Source of the DNA: Paraburkholderia silvatlantica
GTDB taxonomy: Bacteria; Pseudomonadota; Gammaproteobacteria; Burkholderiales; Burkholderiaceae
Assembly (NCBI RefSeq): GCF_003096715.1
Contig: NZ_QEOL01000020.1
Location: forward strand, 106,060-170,059
Length of the DNA stretch: 64,000 nucleotides
Reading direction: 5' to 3'
How positions within the stretch are numbered: position 1 is the stretch's first letter; each line of letters begins with the position of its first letter. A program made the position numbers and the translations under genes. Below are positions 17,593 through 26,594 of the stretch, one piece after another. The notes under the pieces were generated by a model. It saw nothing but the letters and a program-made list of their open reading frames with translations. It had not been told where the DNA came from and did not search any database.

Positions 17593-18921
17593 ATGCCCAC
17601 CCTCGAATCGGATCGCATGCTCGACATGCAGCACGAAGCGCTAACGGCCAGCCAATGGCGCCTGATCATACTGGCGAGTCTCGGTGGCGCACTGGAGTTC
17701 TATGACTTCGTCGTTTATGGCGTGTTCGCGCAGTACATCGGCCGCGCGTTTTTCTCGATGCTCGCGCCGCTGATGGCGCTTGCCATGTCGTTTGCCGTGT
17801 TCGCGATCGGCTATCTGTCGCGACCGCTCGGGGGCGCGGTCCTCAGCTGGTTCGGCGACCGCTACGGCCGCCGGCGCGTGTTCATTGTGTCGGTCATCGT
17901 CGTATCGCTGTCGACGATCGGCATGGGGCTCGTGCCGACCTACGCGAGCTGGGGAATCGCGGCAACGGTGACGATGATCCTGTTGCGGCTGATTCAGGGC
18001 TTCTGTCTGGGCGGCGAATTGCCCGGGTCGATCACCTACGTCGTCGAAACGGTGCCGCGTCGCGCGGGGTTCGTGTGCGGCATCGTGTTCTTCTGCGTGA
18101 ATTCGGGCGTCCTGCTCGCGGCGGCGGTCAATCTTGCCGTGCATATGCTGCTCGCTCCACCGGACGTTGCCGCCTATGGCTGGCGCATCGCGTTCGTCTT
18201 CGGCGGTCTGATCGGGTTGCTCGGCTTCTGGCTGCGCCGCAAGCTGGAGGAGACACCGGAATTCTCCAGCATGAAAAGCATCGCGTCGAAACACCCGCTT
18301 GCCGAACTGCTGCGCGAACATTGGCGAGCCGTCCTTTTCGGTATCGCGGCAACGGTCGCCACGGCGGGCTACAACGGTTTGCTGTTCGCGCACATGCCTG
18401 CCTATCTCGAGAAGGTGCTGCACTACGATGCTCGCAGTGTGGCAATCGGGCAGAATCTGGCGCTCGCGACCGCGTCGCTGGGCATTCTGCTGGTTGGACG
18501 TCTCGGAGACAGCGTGTCGCGCCGCCATCTGATGCGCGCGGGAGCGCTGCTGCTGATCGTGCTCAGCATGCCGTTCTATCGCGCCGCCGTTGCGCACAGC
18601 ATGGATCTGTCGGCGTTGATGATACTGGCGGGACTCGGGGCCGCGCTCACCAACGGAACCTTCGCCTGCATCGTTGCCGACATGTTCCCGACGCGCGTTC
18701 GATTCAGCGGCGTGGCCATCGCGTTCAATCTCGGCATGACCATTTTCAGCGGCCCTACGCCGCTGGTGGCGACGTGGCTGATCGGCAAGACCGGTGACCC
18801 CACGTCGCCGGGACTTCTCATGATCGCCTGCGCGGTCATCACGTTCGCCGGAACCTTCGGCTTCAAGGCACTCAGCGGACATATCGGACCGCGCGCCGCA
18901 CTCTCCGTCTCCCGCTCATGA
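17593..18921 (+). CDS. MFS transporter, metabolite:H+ symporter (MHS) type
   Basis: A 442-residue 12-segment transporter. It has MHS hallmarks: LGGALEFYDFVVYGVFAQYI in segment 1, SRPLGGAVLSWFGDRYGRRR at the segment 2-3 loop, and LIQGFCLGGELPGSITYVVE in segment 4. Such proteins carry small carboxylates and betaines with protons. ATG 17593 is preceded by CAGGAGACACG. The 88-base gap before it holds a small GCCTG/CAGGC hairpin, so it may have some separate control. The operon thus encodes two unrelated importers. Its stop overlaps the next start by ATGA. Confidence 0.9.
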   Translation: MPTLESDRMLDMQHEALTASQWRLIILASLGGALEFYDFVVYGVFAQYIGRAFFSMLAPLMALAMSFAVFAIGYLSRPLGGAVLSWFGDRYGRRRVFIVSVIVVSLSTIGMGLVPTYASWGIAATVTMILLRLIQGFCLGGELPGSITYVVETVPRRAGFVCGIVFFCVNSGVLLAAAVNLAVHMLLAPPDVAAYGWRIAFVFGGLIGLLGFWLRRKLEETPEFSSMKSIASKHPLAELLREHWRAVLFGIAATVATAGYNGLLFAHMPAYLEKVLHYDARSVAIGQNLALATASLGILLVGRLGDSVSRRHLMRAGALLLIVLSMPFYRAAVAHSMDLSALMILAGLGAALTNGTFACIVADMFPTRVRFSGVAIAFNLGMTIFSGPTPLVATWLIGKTGDPTSPGLLMIACAVITFAGTFGFKALSGHIGPRAALSVSRS

Positions 18922-20138
18922 CTCGACGCCCCGTTGCCGCCCATGACCGCCAATTGCGACGCGCCGCGAGTATCGGCGATCTGCGAGCGCTCGCGCGTCG
19001 CCGCTTGCCGCGCATGGTGTTCGATTACATCGACGGCGCTGCCGGTGAAGAACATACCGCGCGCCGCAACCGGACCGCTTTTCAGCGCGTATTGCTGAAG
19101 CCGGAGGTGCTCGTCGATGTCTCCACCCGCTCGACCGCGACGCGCCTTTTCGGCCAGGACGTGGCGATGCCGGTGGTCGTCGGGCCCACGGGCCTGAATG
19201 GCGCAGCGTGGGAGTCGGGCGATCTGTGTCTCGCAAGGGGGGCCGCGCGTGCGAACATTCCGTTCGTGATGAGCACGGCCGCGACCGTCGGATTGCCGGA
19301 GATGGACGCGGCCGCCGGGCGGCTGCGCTGGTTTCAGCTGTACATGCTGAAGGACAAGGGACTTGCGCGGGAATTTCTGCAACAGATCGCCCGCTACGAG
19401 TTCGGTGTGCTGCAGTTGACGGTTGACACAGCGGTAGGCGGACGTCGCAACCGCGACATTCGCAATGGTTTCACGCTGCCGTTCCGCTGGACCGTTGCGA
19501 ACCTGCTCGATGGCGCCAGGCATGGGCGCTGGGCCTTTCAAATGGCAAGGCAAGGTGTTCCGTCGCTCAAGGTATTTGCAGATCTGCTGGGTAGCGCGGC
19601 GCGAGGGTCGACGATCTCAGAGGTCATGCAACAGCAGATCAGCGCGTCGCTGACGTGGAACGATATCGCGTGGCTGCGCGACCAGTGGCAGGGAACACTC
19701 GTGCTGAAGGGGCTCATTGCCCCGGCGCACGCACGCCTTGCGCGCGAGGTCGGCGCAGACGGCGTGGTCGTGTCGAATCATGGCGGCCGTCAACTGGATG
19801 GTGCGGGTTCGACGATCGAGGCACTCCCGGCGTTTTGCGACGCCGCGCACGATGATCTGACGGTCCTTGTCGACAGTGGCTTCCGCACCGGATCGGACAT
19901 TGCAAAAGCGCTCGCGCTCGGCGCGCACGGCGTCCAGCTCGGGCGTGCCACGCTCTATGGGCTAGCAGCGAAGGGCGAACCCGGCGTGGCGCGCGCCCTC
20001 GAGATTCTCCGGCACGAACTCGAAACGACGATGGCGTTGTGCGGCGCGCGAACCGTGGCGGAGATGCGCGGCAAATGCACGATGGCCCCGGCGCACGACG
20101 TTCTTCATGAACCGGCGCTGGCGTCGTCTGACATGTGA
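18918..20138 (+). CDS. FMN-dependent alpha-hydroxy-acid dehydrogenase (lactate/mandelate dehydrogenase family)
   Basis: A 406-residue enzyme oxidising 2-hydroxy acids to 2-keto acids. Recognisable blocks are RMVFDYIDGAAGEE at the start, PVVVGPTGLNG, WFQLYMLKD, the catalytic SNHGGRQLDG with its His base, and the FMN-phosphate site VDSGFRTGSDIAKALALGA. It lacks an obvious N-terminal membrane anchor. It is the last gene of the LysR-linked operon (ATGA overlap with the MHS transporter), pointing to a substrate or intermediate that is a 2-hydroxy acid. Confidence 0.92.
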   Translation: MTRRPVAAHDRQLRRAASIGDLRALARRRLPRMVFDYIDGAAGEEHTARRNRTAFQRVLLKPEVLVDVSTRSTATRLFGQDVAMPVVVGPTGLNGAAWESGDLCLARGAARANIPFVMSTAATVGLPEMDAAAGRLRWFQLYMLKDKGLAREFLQQIARYEFGVLQLTVDTAVGGRRNRDIRNGFTLPFRWTVANLLDGARHGRWAFQMARQGVPSLKVFADLLGSAARGSTISEVMQQQISASLTWNDIAWLRDQWQGTLVLKGLIAPAHARLAREVGADGVVVSNHGGRQLDGAGSTIEALPAFCDAAHDDLTVLVDSGFRTGSDIAKALALGAHGVQLGRATLYGLAAKGEPGVARALEILRHELETTMALCGARTVAEMRGKCTMAPAHDVLHEPALASSDM

Positions 20139-20153
20139 CGGCGTGAAGCCGGG

Positions 20154-20174
20154 CCCGTCGTGATTTCGGACGGG
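20154..20174. terminator. Possible shared hairpin between convergent operons
   Basis: CCCGTC (20154-20159) and GACGGG (20169-20174) form a 6-bp stem in the 39-base gap between the two converging stop codons. There is no T tract, so termination here is only suggested by position. Confidence 0.35.
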
Positions 20175-20177
20175 TGC

Positions 20178-20972
20178 TCAGGAAAGGGGCGGCATCCTGA
20201 CTTCTGCAGCCAGCTCGACGCTGACCTCGTCGCGTTCGCGAAACGGCGCCAGCGCCGCCTCGTCCGCGACTGCCGAGGTGATCAGCCGCCAGTCACGCAG
20301 CAGCGGCGTCCAGTGCTGCTGACGTGCACGGCCGAGCTTGTCCGAATCGGCGAGCACGATCACCTCGGCGGCGCGGGCAACAATGCATTCCTTGAGCCAG
20401 GCCTGCTGGGCCGATGCTTCGCACAGGCCGAATCCCGCCACCACGCCGTCCGCGCCGAGAAACGCGACATCGACCGTCAGCCGGCCCAGCATGAGTTCAG
20501 CGAGCGGCCCGAGCGTGCTCATGCTCGAACTGCGCAGCTCGCCGCCGATCAGCGTGAGCCGCACGCCCGGCGCGTTGGCGAGCGCCATTACCGCGAGCAG
20601 GTTGTTCGTGACGACATGCAGGTCTTCGCGCGTGGACAGGCGGCGCGCGAGCGCGGCACACGTCGTCCCTCCGTCGAGCAGCACGGTATCGCCATTGCGA
20701 ACGTGGGCGGCGGCCGCCTGCGCAATGGCTTCCTTCTGTTCGCTCTGCGCCGACTTGCGCTCCTCGAGCGAAGCCTCGGGTTCATGTACGCCAACCAGCG
20801 CCGTTGCACCGCCGTAGGTGCGCACCAGGCGGCGCTGCTTCGCGAGCACGGTCAGGTCGCGCCGGACCGTCGCTTCCGACACGTCCAGCGCGGCGCACAG
20901 CTCTTCAACGCTCGCGTCGCGGGTACGGACAAACTCAAGAATGGCCTGATGGCGTTCGGTCGTCTTTTTCAC
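20178..20972 (-). CDS. DeoR-family transcriptional regulator
   Basis: A 264-residue DeoR/GlpR-type regulator. The N-terminal helix-turn-helix (about residues 6-57) includes SVEELCAALDVSEATVRRDL and the following VRTYGGA. The sensor domain has DGGTTCAALARRL, VVTNNLLAVMALAN and FLGADGV, the sugar-phosphate-binding pattern of the family. It is the last gene of the kdgT-dtnK-pdxA2 operon, 77 bases after pdxA2. It probably represses that operon through the palindromes upstream of kdgT, relieved by a phosphorylated intermediate such as 4-phospho-threonate or DHAP; the effector is inferred. Confidence 0.92.
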   Translation of the reverse strand: MKKTTERHQAILEFVRTRDASVEELCAALDVSEATVRRDLTVLAKQRRLVRTYGGATALVGVHEPEASLEERKSAQSEQKEAIAQAAAAHVRNGDTVLLDGGTTCAALARRLSTREDLHVVTNNLLAVMALANAPGVRLTLIGGELRSSSMSTLGPLAELMLGRLTVDVAFLGADGVVAGFGLCEASAQQAWLKECIVARAAEVIVLADSDKLGRARQQHWTPLLRDWRLITSAVADEAALAPFRERDEVSVELAAEVRMPPLS

Positions 20973-21049
20973 TTCGTCAGCTGCGTCGCAAGGGGCTGTA
21001 ACCAGGGGATTGCAATCTTACCCGACCCCTTGCGTGCGCGCCCATGGCT

Positions 21050-22051
21050 TCAGTGACGGCGCGTCGCCAGTTCCGCCCCCTGGCGCAGGGCTTCGAGCAT
21101 GCTGCCTTCGTCCACGACACCCTTGCCGGCAATGTCGAACGCGGTGCCGTGATCGACGGACGTGCGGATCACTTCCAGTCCGACCGTCACGTTCACGCCG
21201 GCCTCGAGGCCCAGCACTTTCACCGGACCGTGTCCCTGGTCGTGATACATCGCCACCACCAGATCGAAGTCGCCGCGGCCGGCGCGGAAGAACAGCGTGT
21301 CGGCGGGCAGCGGTCCCGTGACGTCAAGGCCGCGCTCCTGCAGCAGCTTCACTGCCGGAATGATCTTCTCTTCTTCCTCGCCGTAACCAAACAAGCCGTT
21401 TTCCCCCGCGTGCGGGTTGATCCCGCACACACCGATGCGCGGCTTCTCGATACCGGCCTTCACGAGCGTTGCGTTGCCGCGCTCGATGGTCCGCTGCACG
21501 AGACCCGGCTCGATCTTGCGGATCGCGTCGATGATGCCGATGTGCGTCGTCACGTGGATCACGCGCAGTTGCGGCGCGACAAGCATCATCGATACTTCTT
21601 CGACGCCTGTGAGGTGCGCGAGCATTTCCGTATGACCGGGATACTTGTGGCCGCCCGCATGCAGCGCTTCCTTGTTCAGGGGCGCCGTGCAGATCGCATC
21701 GATCTGGCCGGCCTGGGCGAGTGCGGCTGCACGCTTGATGTACTGGTACGCCGCATCGCCCGCGACGGCCGACAACTGCCCGAACGGCAGGTCTTCAGGA
21801 ATCAGGCCGAGGTCGATGCAGTCGATCGTGCCCTGTTCGTAACGCGCCTGTTCCGCATTTTCGATGCGGCGCACCTTCATCTGGCCGCCAACGATGGCAT
21901 TCGCGCGTTCGAGGCGCTTTGCATCGCCAATCACGAGCGGACGGCATTGCGCGTAGACCGACGCGTGCGCCAGGCTCTTGACGACGACCTCCGCGCCAAC
22001 GCCGGCAGCATCGCCCATCGTGATGCCGATTACAGGAAGATAGTTGCTCAT
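21050..22051 (-). CDS. pdxA2: 4-phospho-D-threonate 3-dehydrogenase (PdxA2)
   Basis: A 333-residue PdxA-family dehydrogenase. Metal-binding histidines are visible in YPGHTEML, VTTHIG and AMYHDQGH, with the nucleotide-binding GINPHAGENG and the N-terminal ITMGDAAGVGAEVV. Housekeeping PdxA makes pyridoxal phosphate. The paralogue PdxA2, when next to a DUF1537 kinase, oxidises 4-phospho-D-threonate, which then loses CO2 to give DHAP. The operon partner dtnK and the DeoR regulator support the catabolic role. Confidence 0.88.
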   Translation of the reverse strand: MSNYLPVIGITMGDAAGVGAEVVVKSLAHASVYAQCRPLVIGDAKRLERANAIVGGQMKVRRIENAEQARYEQGTIDCIDLGLIPEDLPFGQLSAVAGDAAYQYIKRAAALAQAGQIDAICTAPLNKEALHAGGHKYPGHTEMLAHLTGVEEVSMMLVAPQLRVIHVTTHIGIIDAIRKIEPGLVQRTIERGNATLVKAGIEKPRIGVCGINPHAGENGLFGYGEEEEKIIPAVKLLQERGLDVTGPLPADTLFFRAGRGDFDLVVAMYHDQGHGPVKVLGLEAGVNVTVGLEVIRTSVDHGTAFDIAGKGVVDEGSMLEALRQGAELATRRH

Positions 22052-22100
22052 GATGTGATCTCGTTTGACTTCAGGGTTCGCTTCTGTTCGTGCACGGACA

Positions 22101-23357
22101 TCAATGTGGCGCGACGTCCGTTTTGGTTTCGTTGCGCAGGGTCAGCCACGCCGCGTACAGCGCGCGGTCGGTACCGAAGGCCCCTGCCTTCGTGACGATG
22201 CCGGGGCGATGTGCGCGGGCGGCATCGAGCGGCCGCGCCACCGCCACGCCGGCTTCGACTTCGGCCAGCAGATGCAGATCGGTAATCTTCGCAACCGCAA
22301 GCATCGCACGCGCGGTTTCGCCGCCCGTGGCGATCAGACCGCCGGCCTGCGTGAAATGCGGCTCGACGAGTGCAGCGAGTGCTGTCGAAAGCTGCATGCC
22401 TTCGGCCGGATCGAACGCATCGTCACGTCCAATGCGCAGCAGCAGATCGCGGCCCGAGCGAAGCGACACGGCGATCTGGCGCTGCCACTTGCTCCACTCG
22501 GGATGGCTCGCACCCGAACGCAGTACAACCGGCGGCACAATCCGCTCCTCGACGCCGCCGCGCTCGCGAAGCATGGCGCACTGCCGCTCGCTCACGGCGG
22601 ACAGGCTGCCAACGAGAATGAGGATCGGGCCACCGGGGAATTCCGTGGTCCTCGCATCGTTGTACACAGGTGCGCGCCGATCGAGTGCGGCTATCTCTCG
22701 CGCGAGACCGCCCGAGCCGACCCAGAAAAAATTCGCACTGCTTCGCAGTGTCGCATGTGCCAGTGCGCGCAGCGCCTGTTCGGATTGTGCGTCGACGATC
22801 AGCGCCTGCACGCCGCGTGCGGCCTTCGCCTCGATGCGGGTCGCGAGTGTCTGCGGGTCGTCGCGAAAGGCGTCGGCGTCGAGGCGCTCGGAGGCGAGGC
22901 CTGCCCGCGTTAGCTGTGAGGCAATGTCTGCGCAGCGACCGGCGTGCTCCAGTTGCCACGTCGCTGTTTGCTCGAGGGGTTCGCCGTGCACGTAGACCCG
23001 GCCTTCGCGCACCGTGCGCCCGGTGGCCGGAAACGCGGGGGCGATGATGGCCATGCCGGCGAGTGCCTGCAGCCGCGCCACTTCGGCCGCCCAGTTCCCG
23101 CGCAGTGTCGAATCGATTTTCTTGTAAAGACGCTGGCCGCTCACGCTCATTTGCGCGTATGCGGCCGCCGTGCGCGCCGACGCCTCTTCAGGCGACAGAC
23201 GGCGCGTATCGGTGTCGACGGCGATGGTATCCGCGTCTTCGTGCGCCTGCGTGTGTGCCGCTTCCAGCGTGACGACCGTACGATGCCCCGCACCCGCAAA
23301 GCCAATCGCGCAGTCCGCGGCACCCGAGAGGTCGTCCGCAATGATCAGGATCTTCAT
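22101..23357 (-). CDS. dtnK: Four-carbon acid sugar kinase (DUF1537 family), probable D-threonate kinase
   Basis: A 418-residue DUF1537 kinase. The N-terminal substrate domain starts MKILIIADDLSGAADCAIGF. The C-terminal nucleotide domain has ILILVGSLSAVSERQ and GLIATGGETARAML. It phosphorylates a four-carbon sugar acid at O4. ATG 23357 is correct because homology starts there; the open frame extending to 24398 simply overlaps the kdgT gene. ATGA overlap with kdgT and the downstream pdxA2 define the threonate pathway. D-erythronate kinase activity is possible, but erythronate operons usually carry a separate dehydrogenase, so threonate is preferred. Confidence 0.88.
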   Translation of the reverse strand: MKILIIADDLSGAADCAIGFAGAGHRTVVTLEAAHTQAHEDADTIAVDTDTRRLSPEEASARTAAAYAQMSVSGQRLYKKIDSTLRGNWAAEVARLQALAGMAIIAPAFPATGRTVREGRVYVHGEPLEQTATWQLEHAGRCADIASQLTRAGLASERLDADAFRDDPQTLATRIEAKAARGVQALIVDAQSEQALRALAHATLRSSANFFWVGSGGLAREIAALDRRAPVYNDARTTEFPGGPILILVGSLSAVSERQCAMLRERGGVEERIVPPVVLRSGASHPEWSKWQRQIAVSLRSGRDLLLRIGRDDAFDPAEGMQLSTALAALVEPHFTQAGGLIATGGETARAMLAVAKITDLHLLAEVEAGVAVARPLDAARAHRPGIVTKAGAFGTDRALYAAWLTLRNETKTDVAPH

Positions 23358-24352
23358 TGCACCTGTTCCGCCTGATTCTGCGCGCCGGCATTGACGTGCC
23401 GCTGCTGGTAGCGTTTCGCGATGGACGCCGTGAGGATCGGCGAGAGGATCGCGGTCACGACGACGCACGCCGCGACGAGCAGCGTCGCGCTTTGTGCTGC
23501 CGGCTCGTACACCGGGTTCGCCGCGGCGACGAGCGCAGGTACCGCAGCCGCGTTGCCTGCGGTATTGGCTGCGGCCACGCCGGCGACGCCGGTGCCACCC
23601 GTCAGGCGATCGGCGAAATACAGCGGAATGCCCGTCACGATGACGACCGCGATGCCGAGTCCGATCCCGAGCAGTCCTGCCTGCCATACCTTGTGCAGAT
23701 CGAGACCCGCGCCGAGTGCCAGCGCGAAGAACGGGATCATCACCGGGACCGCCTTCGCCAGAAACGCGCGCATTTCGCGATCCAGATTGCCGAGCAGCAT
23801 GCCGAGCGCCAACGGCAGGATGCTGCCCACCAGGGTCTGCCACGGGAATGCCGAGAGCCCCGCCACCCCGAGCGTGACCATCGTCAGGAACGGCCCGGAT
23901 TCGAGCGACATCAGCGTGTAGGCGCCCACGTCTTCCGAGCGGCCGTACTGGCCCATCAGCGCCATGTAGAGGCCGCCGTTGGTGTCGTTCATCGCCGCGA
24001 CGACGGCAAGCGTCGAGATCCCCGCAAAGAGTCCGGCAGAGACTGGCTGCTCGCCGAGGAGATGCCCAAGTATCACGCCGACGATCACGGCCGCACCGAC
24101 CTTCGTGACGAGCAGCGCACCGCCCTTCTTCATCAGGTAGGGCGTCGCCTTCACATCGATGCCCGCGCCCATGCACACGTAGAAAACGGCGAGGATCGGC
24201 AGCGCGCCCGTGAACAGCGCATTGGTGAATGAGCCGAAGAATTTCGGCATGCCCGGCATGAACGTCGCGACCATCGAGCCGGCCAGCAAGGGCACGATCA
24301 TCATGCCGCCGGGGATGCGTTCGATCGAACGCTTGATTGGAATCTGAACCAT
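23354..24352 (-). CDS. KdgT-family permease (2-keto-3-deoxygluconate transporter family)
   Basis: A 332-residue membrane protein with about ten hydrophobic segments. It matches KdgT in length and blocks such as IKRSIERIPGGMMIVPLLAG, AAMNDTNGGLYMALMGQYG and GVAAANTAGNAAAVPALVAA. KdgT imports 2-keto-3-deoxygluconate by proton symport in enterics. Here, at the head of a dtnK-pdxA2 operon, it more likely imports D-threonate or a related sugar acid (inference). Its stop overlaps the kinase start by ATGA. Confidence 0.9.
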   Translation of the reverse strand: MVQIPIKRSIERIPGGMMIVPLLAGSMVATFMPGMPKFFGSFTNALFTGALPILAVFYVCMGAGIDVKATPYLMKKGGALLVTKVGAAVIVGVILGHLLGEQPVSAGLFAGISTLAVVAAMNDTNGGLYMALMGQYGRSEDVGAYTLMSLESGPFLTMVTLGVAGLSAFPWQTLVGSILPLALGMLLGNLDREMRAFLAKAVPVMIPFFALALGAGLDLHKVWQAGLLGIGLGIAVVIVTGIPLYFADRLTGGTGVAGVAAANTAGNAAAVPALVAAANPVYEPAAQSATLLVAACVVVTAILSPILTASIAKRYQQRHVNAGAQNQAEQVQ

Positions 24353-24383
24353 GCATGTCTCCTGGCTTTATTCGTTGTGCGGT

Positions 24384-24495
24384 GATTGGTTCGCGCACGA
24401 ATCAATCTAAAAATGATCATGTCGATCAGATTGAAGTGTAATACCGGTCGATGATTTGCGCAAATCGATCACATGGATGATCGCGACGATCATCC
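24384..24495 (-). promoter_or_regulatory. Three palindromes upstream of kdgT, probable DeoR operators
   Basis: Within 110 bases of leader lie three separate dyads: GATTGGTTCG/CGAATCAATC (24384-24393 and 24398-24407, one mismatch), the perfect palindrome GATTTGCGCAAATC (24453-24466), and the perfect GGATGATCG-CGA-CGATCATCC (24475-24495). GATCA-containing half-sites also recur at 24413-24430. DeoR proteins commonly bind multiple operators and loop DNA. The outermost palindrome lies only 26 bases beyond the histidine kinase stop and could also act as that transcript's hairpin. Confidence 0.55.
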
Positions 24496-24520
24496 GAAGC
24501 CTGGGAGAACCCGGCGGGCG

Positions 24521-25891
24521 CTACGCGGGATTCCGAAACCTCAGCTGCATCCTGCAGCCGGGATCGTTGTCCAGAATCTCGATCGCTGCATCGTGCACCC
24601 GCGCGATTGCCGCGACGAGACTCAGACCGAGGCCGTGGCCCGGCACCGAGCGTTCGGACACGTGTCCGCGATAGAACATGCGTAGCACCGCGCCGCGCTC
24701 GGCGGGGGCGATGCCGGGTCCGCTATCGGCGACCACGAGCAAAGGTTGCCCGTCTTCGATCTGGGCGGCCAGCCTGACCGCGCCGCCTTCGGGAGTGAAT
24801 TTCAGCGCATTGTCGACCAGGTTTTCGATCGCGCCGAACAGGAGGTCGAAGTCGCCGTAGACTTCGACCGGCACGCAGGCGTCAAGCGTCAGGGAAAGCT
24901 GCCGATGCTCGGCAAGGGGTTCATAGAGCTCGGCAACGTCGCGCATCACGGCGTCGAGCGAAATCCTGCGGAAACTGGCGCGGCGGCTGCCGGATTCGAT
25001 CTCGGCAATGCGCAGCAGGGCGGTGAAGCGATTGAGCACATGGTCCGACTGGGCGATGGCCTCGTCGATCGCGCGGGCAAATTCGTCCGGTGTGCCCGCG
25101 CGCCGGCGGGAGCGCTCCAGTCCCGCGCGCAGGGACGTCATCGGCGTGCGCAGATCGTGCGCAACGCCGGCGCACACGCCGCGGACTTCCTCGACGAGCC
25201 GCTCGATCTCGTCGAGCATCGTGTTGACGATGGCGGCAAGACGGTCGAGATCGTCATGGGTGCCGCGCTGCGGAAGCCGCCGGTTCAGCTTGCCGGCCAT
25301 GATTTCGCGGGCGGTCTCGCCGATCGCGGCAATCCGGCGGTTCGCGAGGCGATGGAGCGCGGCACCGCAGGCGAGCGCCAGCAGGCTCGCCAGCGCAACG
25401 CCGGCGCACAGCGTCTTGAGCAGGGTGCGGTCGAAGCGGAGCACCTCGTCGATCGAATGGCCGACCACGATCCGCAAGCCGCTCGTGGTCGGGATGATGA
25501 TGCCGCGGTAATGCGCGGTCGCCATGCGGCCGCCCTCGCGGATCGTCTCCGTATATTCGAAGGGCTTGCGGTCCTCTTCGGGCGGCAGCACCGACACGTT
25601 GCCGGCGAGCCGCGTGCCGTTCGCCTCGAACACGCCGTAGGGGCGCGCGCTTGCAACGTCGCGGCGGCTGAGGGCCCCGATGGTCGTGATCGCCTGGCCG
25701 CGGTCTATCGCATGAAACTCGGCGAACTCGCCGCGCAGGCGCTCGTCGACCTCATGCAGCAGGTATCGGCCCGTGAGCCAGTAGAGGAGCGCGAAGAGCA
25801 TGATCGCCGAGATGACGAATACCACCAGCAGCCAGCCCACACTCCCGATTCGCGCGCGAGCGCGCCCCACGCGCTCCTTAGCCTGCTGCAT
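24521..25891 (-). CDS. Sensor histidine kinase
   Basis: A 456-residue membrane kinase. Membrane segment 1 lies at residues 20-40, a periplasmic sensor of about 115 residues at 41-158, segment 2 at 160-178, then HAMP, the H box AHDLRTPMT with phospho-acceptor His245, the N box ENLVDNALKFTP, G1 VADSGPGIA and G2 GHGLGLSLV. It overlaps the response regulator gene by 14 bases and is the last gene of the TonB-receptor operon. The periplasmic domain is the natural place to sense the receptor's cargo or the product of the secreted hydrolase; the signal is unknown. Confidence 0.93.
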   Translation of the reverse strand: MQQAKERVGRARARIGSVGWLLVVFVISAIMLFALLYWLTGRYLLHEVDERLRGEFAEFHAIDRGQAITTIGALSRRDVASARPYGVFEANGTRLAGNVSVLPPEEDRKPFEYTETIREGGRMATAHYRGIIIPTTSGLRIVVGHSIDEVLRFDRTLLKTLCAGVALASLLALACGAALHRLANRRIAAIGETAREIMAGKLNRRLPQRGTHDDLDRLAAIVNTMLDEIERLVEEVRGVCAGVAHDLRTPMTSLRAGLERSRRRAGTPDEFARAIDEAIAQSDHVLNRFTALLRIAEIESGSRRASFRRISLDAVMRDVAELYEPLAEHRQLSLTLDACVPVEVYGDFDLLFGAIENLVDNALKFTPEGGAVRLAAQIEDGQPLLVVADSGPGIAPAERGAVLRMFYRGHVSERSVPGHGLGLSLVAAIARVHDAAIEILDNDPGCRMQLRFRNPA

Positions 25892-26594
25892 GGATGATGT
25901 AGCCCGCGTTGCGCACCGTGACGACCATCGCCGAGAACCGCCCGTTGAAGCTGAGCTTGCGGCGCAGGTTGCTGATATGCATGTCGATCACGTTCGTTTG
26001 TGTGCTGTAGTGATAGTTCCAGACCGACTCGAGCAGCATCGCGCGCGTGACCACCTCGCCTGCGTGACGCATCAGGTATTCGAGGAGGCTGTACTCGCGC
26101 GGCTTCAGATCGACGACCTGTTCGCCACGCCGGACAACGCGCGTTTGCGTGTCCAGCGTCAGATCGTCGACGCGAAGCACCGACGCGGCGGACGCGCCGT
26201 TCGTCGAGGCTCGCCGCCGGCGCAGCAGGGCGTTCAGCCGCGCCGTGAGCTCGAGCCCGTCGAACGGTTTGACGAGGTAGTCGTCGCCGCCCGTCCGCAG
26301 ACCCCGAACGCGCTCGTCCACGGCGTCCAGCGCGCTCAGGATCAGCACGGGCATCTGCTTGCCGATATTGCGCAGCGTCGCGAGGATCGACAGTCCGTCG
26401 AGGTCCGGCAGCATGCGATCCAGGACGAGCGCATCGAATTCGCCGTTGGTCGCGCGCAGCAAGCCATGGAAGCCGGTCGGCACGCATTCGACTTCGAACC
26501 CGTAGTCTTCGAGGGCGGCGGTGATTTCCAGCCCGGCACCGGGATCGTCTTCGACGACCAGCACTCGGGATTGGCTTGCAGGCAGACTACTCAT
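25878..26594 (-). CDS. OmpR-family response regulator
   Basis: A 238-residue regulator. The receiver domain has the acidic pocket VVEDDPG (residues 13-19), phospho-acceptor Asp59 (LVLDRMLPDLDG) and the conserved Lys in DDYLVKPFDG. The C-terminal winged helix has LKPREYSLLEYLMRHAGEVV and TNVIDMHISNLRRKL. Its start overlaps the upstream phosphoesterase stop (ATGA) and its end overlaps the kinase start by 14 bases, so all three are made from one message. It probably controls its own operon and perhaps the divergent lipoprotein gene. Confidence 0.93.
   Translation of the reverse strand: MSSLPASQSRVLVVEDDPGAGLEITAALEDYGFEVECVPTGFHGLLRATNGEFDALVLDRMLPDLDGLSILATLRNIGKQMPVLILSALDAVDERVRGLRTGGDDYLVKPFDGLELTARLNALLRRRRASTNGASAASVLRVDDLTLDTQTRVVRRGEQVVDLKPREYSLLEYLMRHAGEVVTRAMLLESVWNYHYSTQTNVIDMHISNLRRKLSFNGRFSAMVVTVRNAGYIIHAAG

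Noticed and set aside
23358..24398. Upstream extension of the dtnK frame over the kdgT gene
   Set aside because: The extra sequence is an out-of-frame reading of kdgT. The kinase family starts at MKILIIADD, and an ATGA overlap supports that start.
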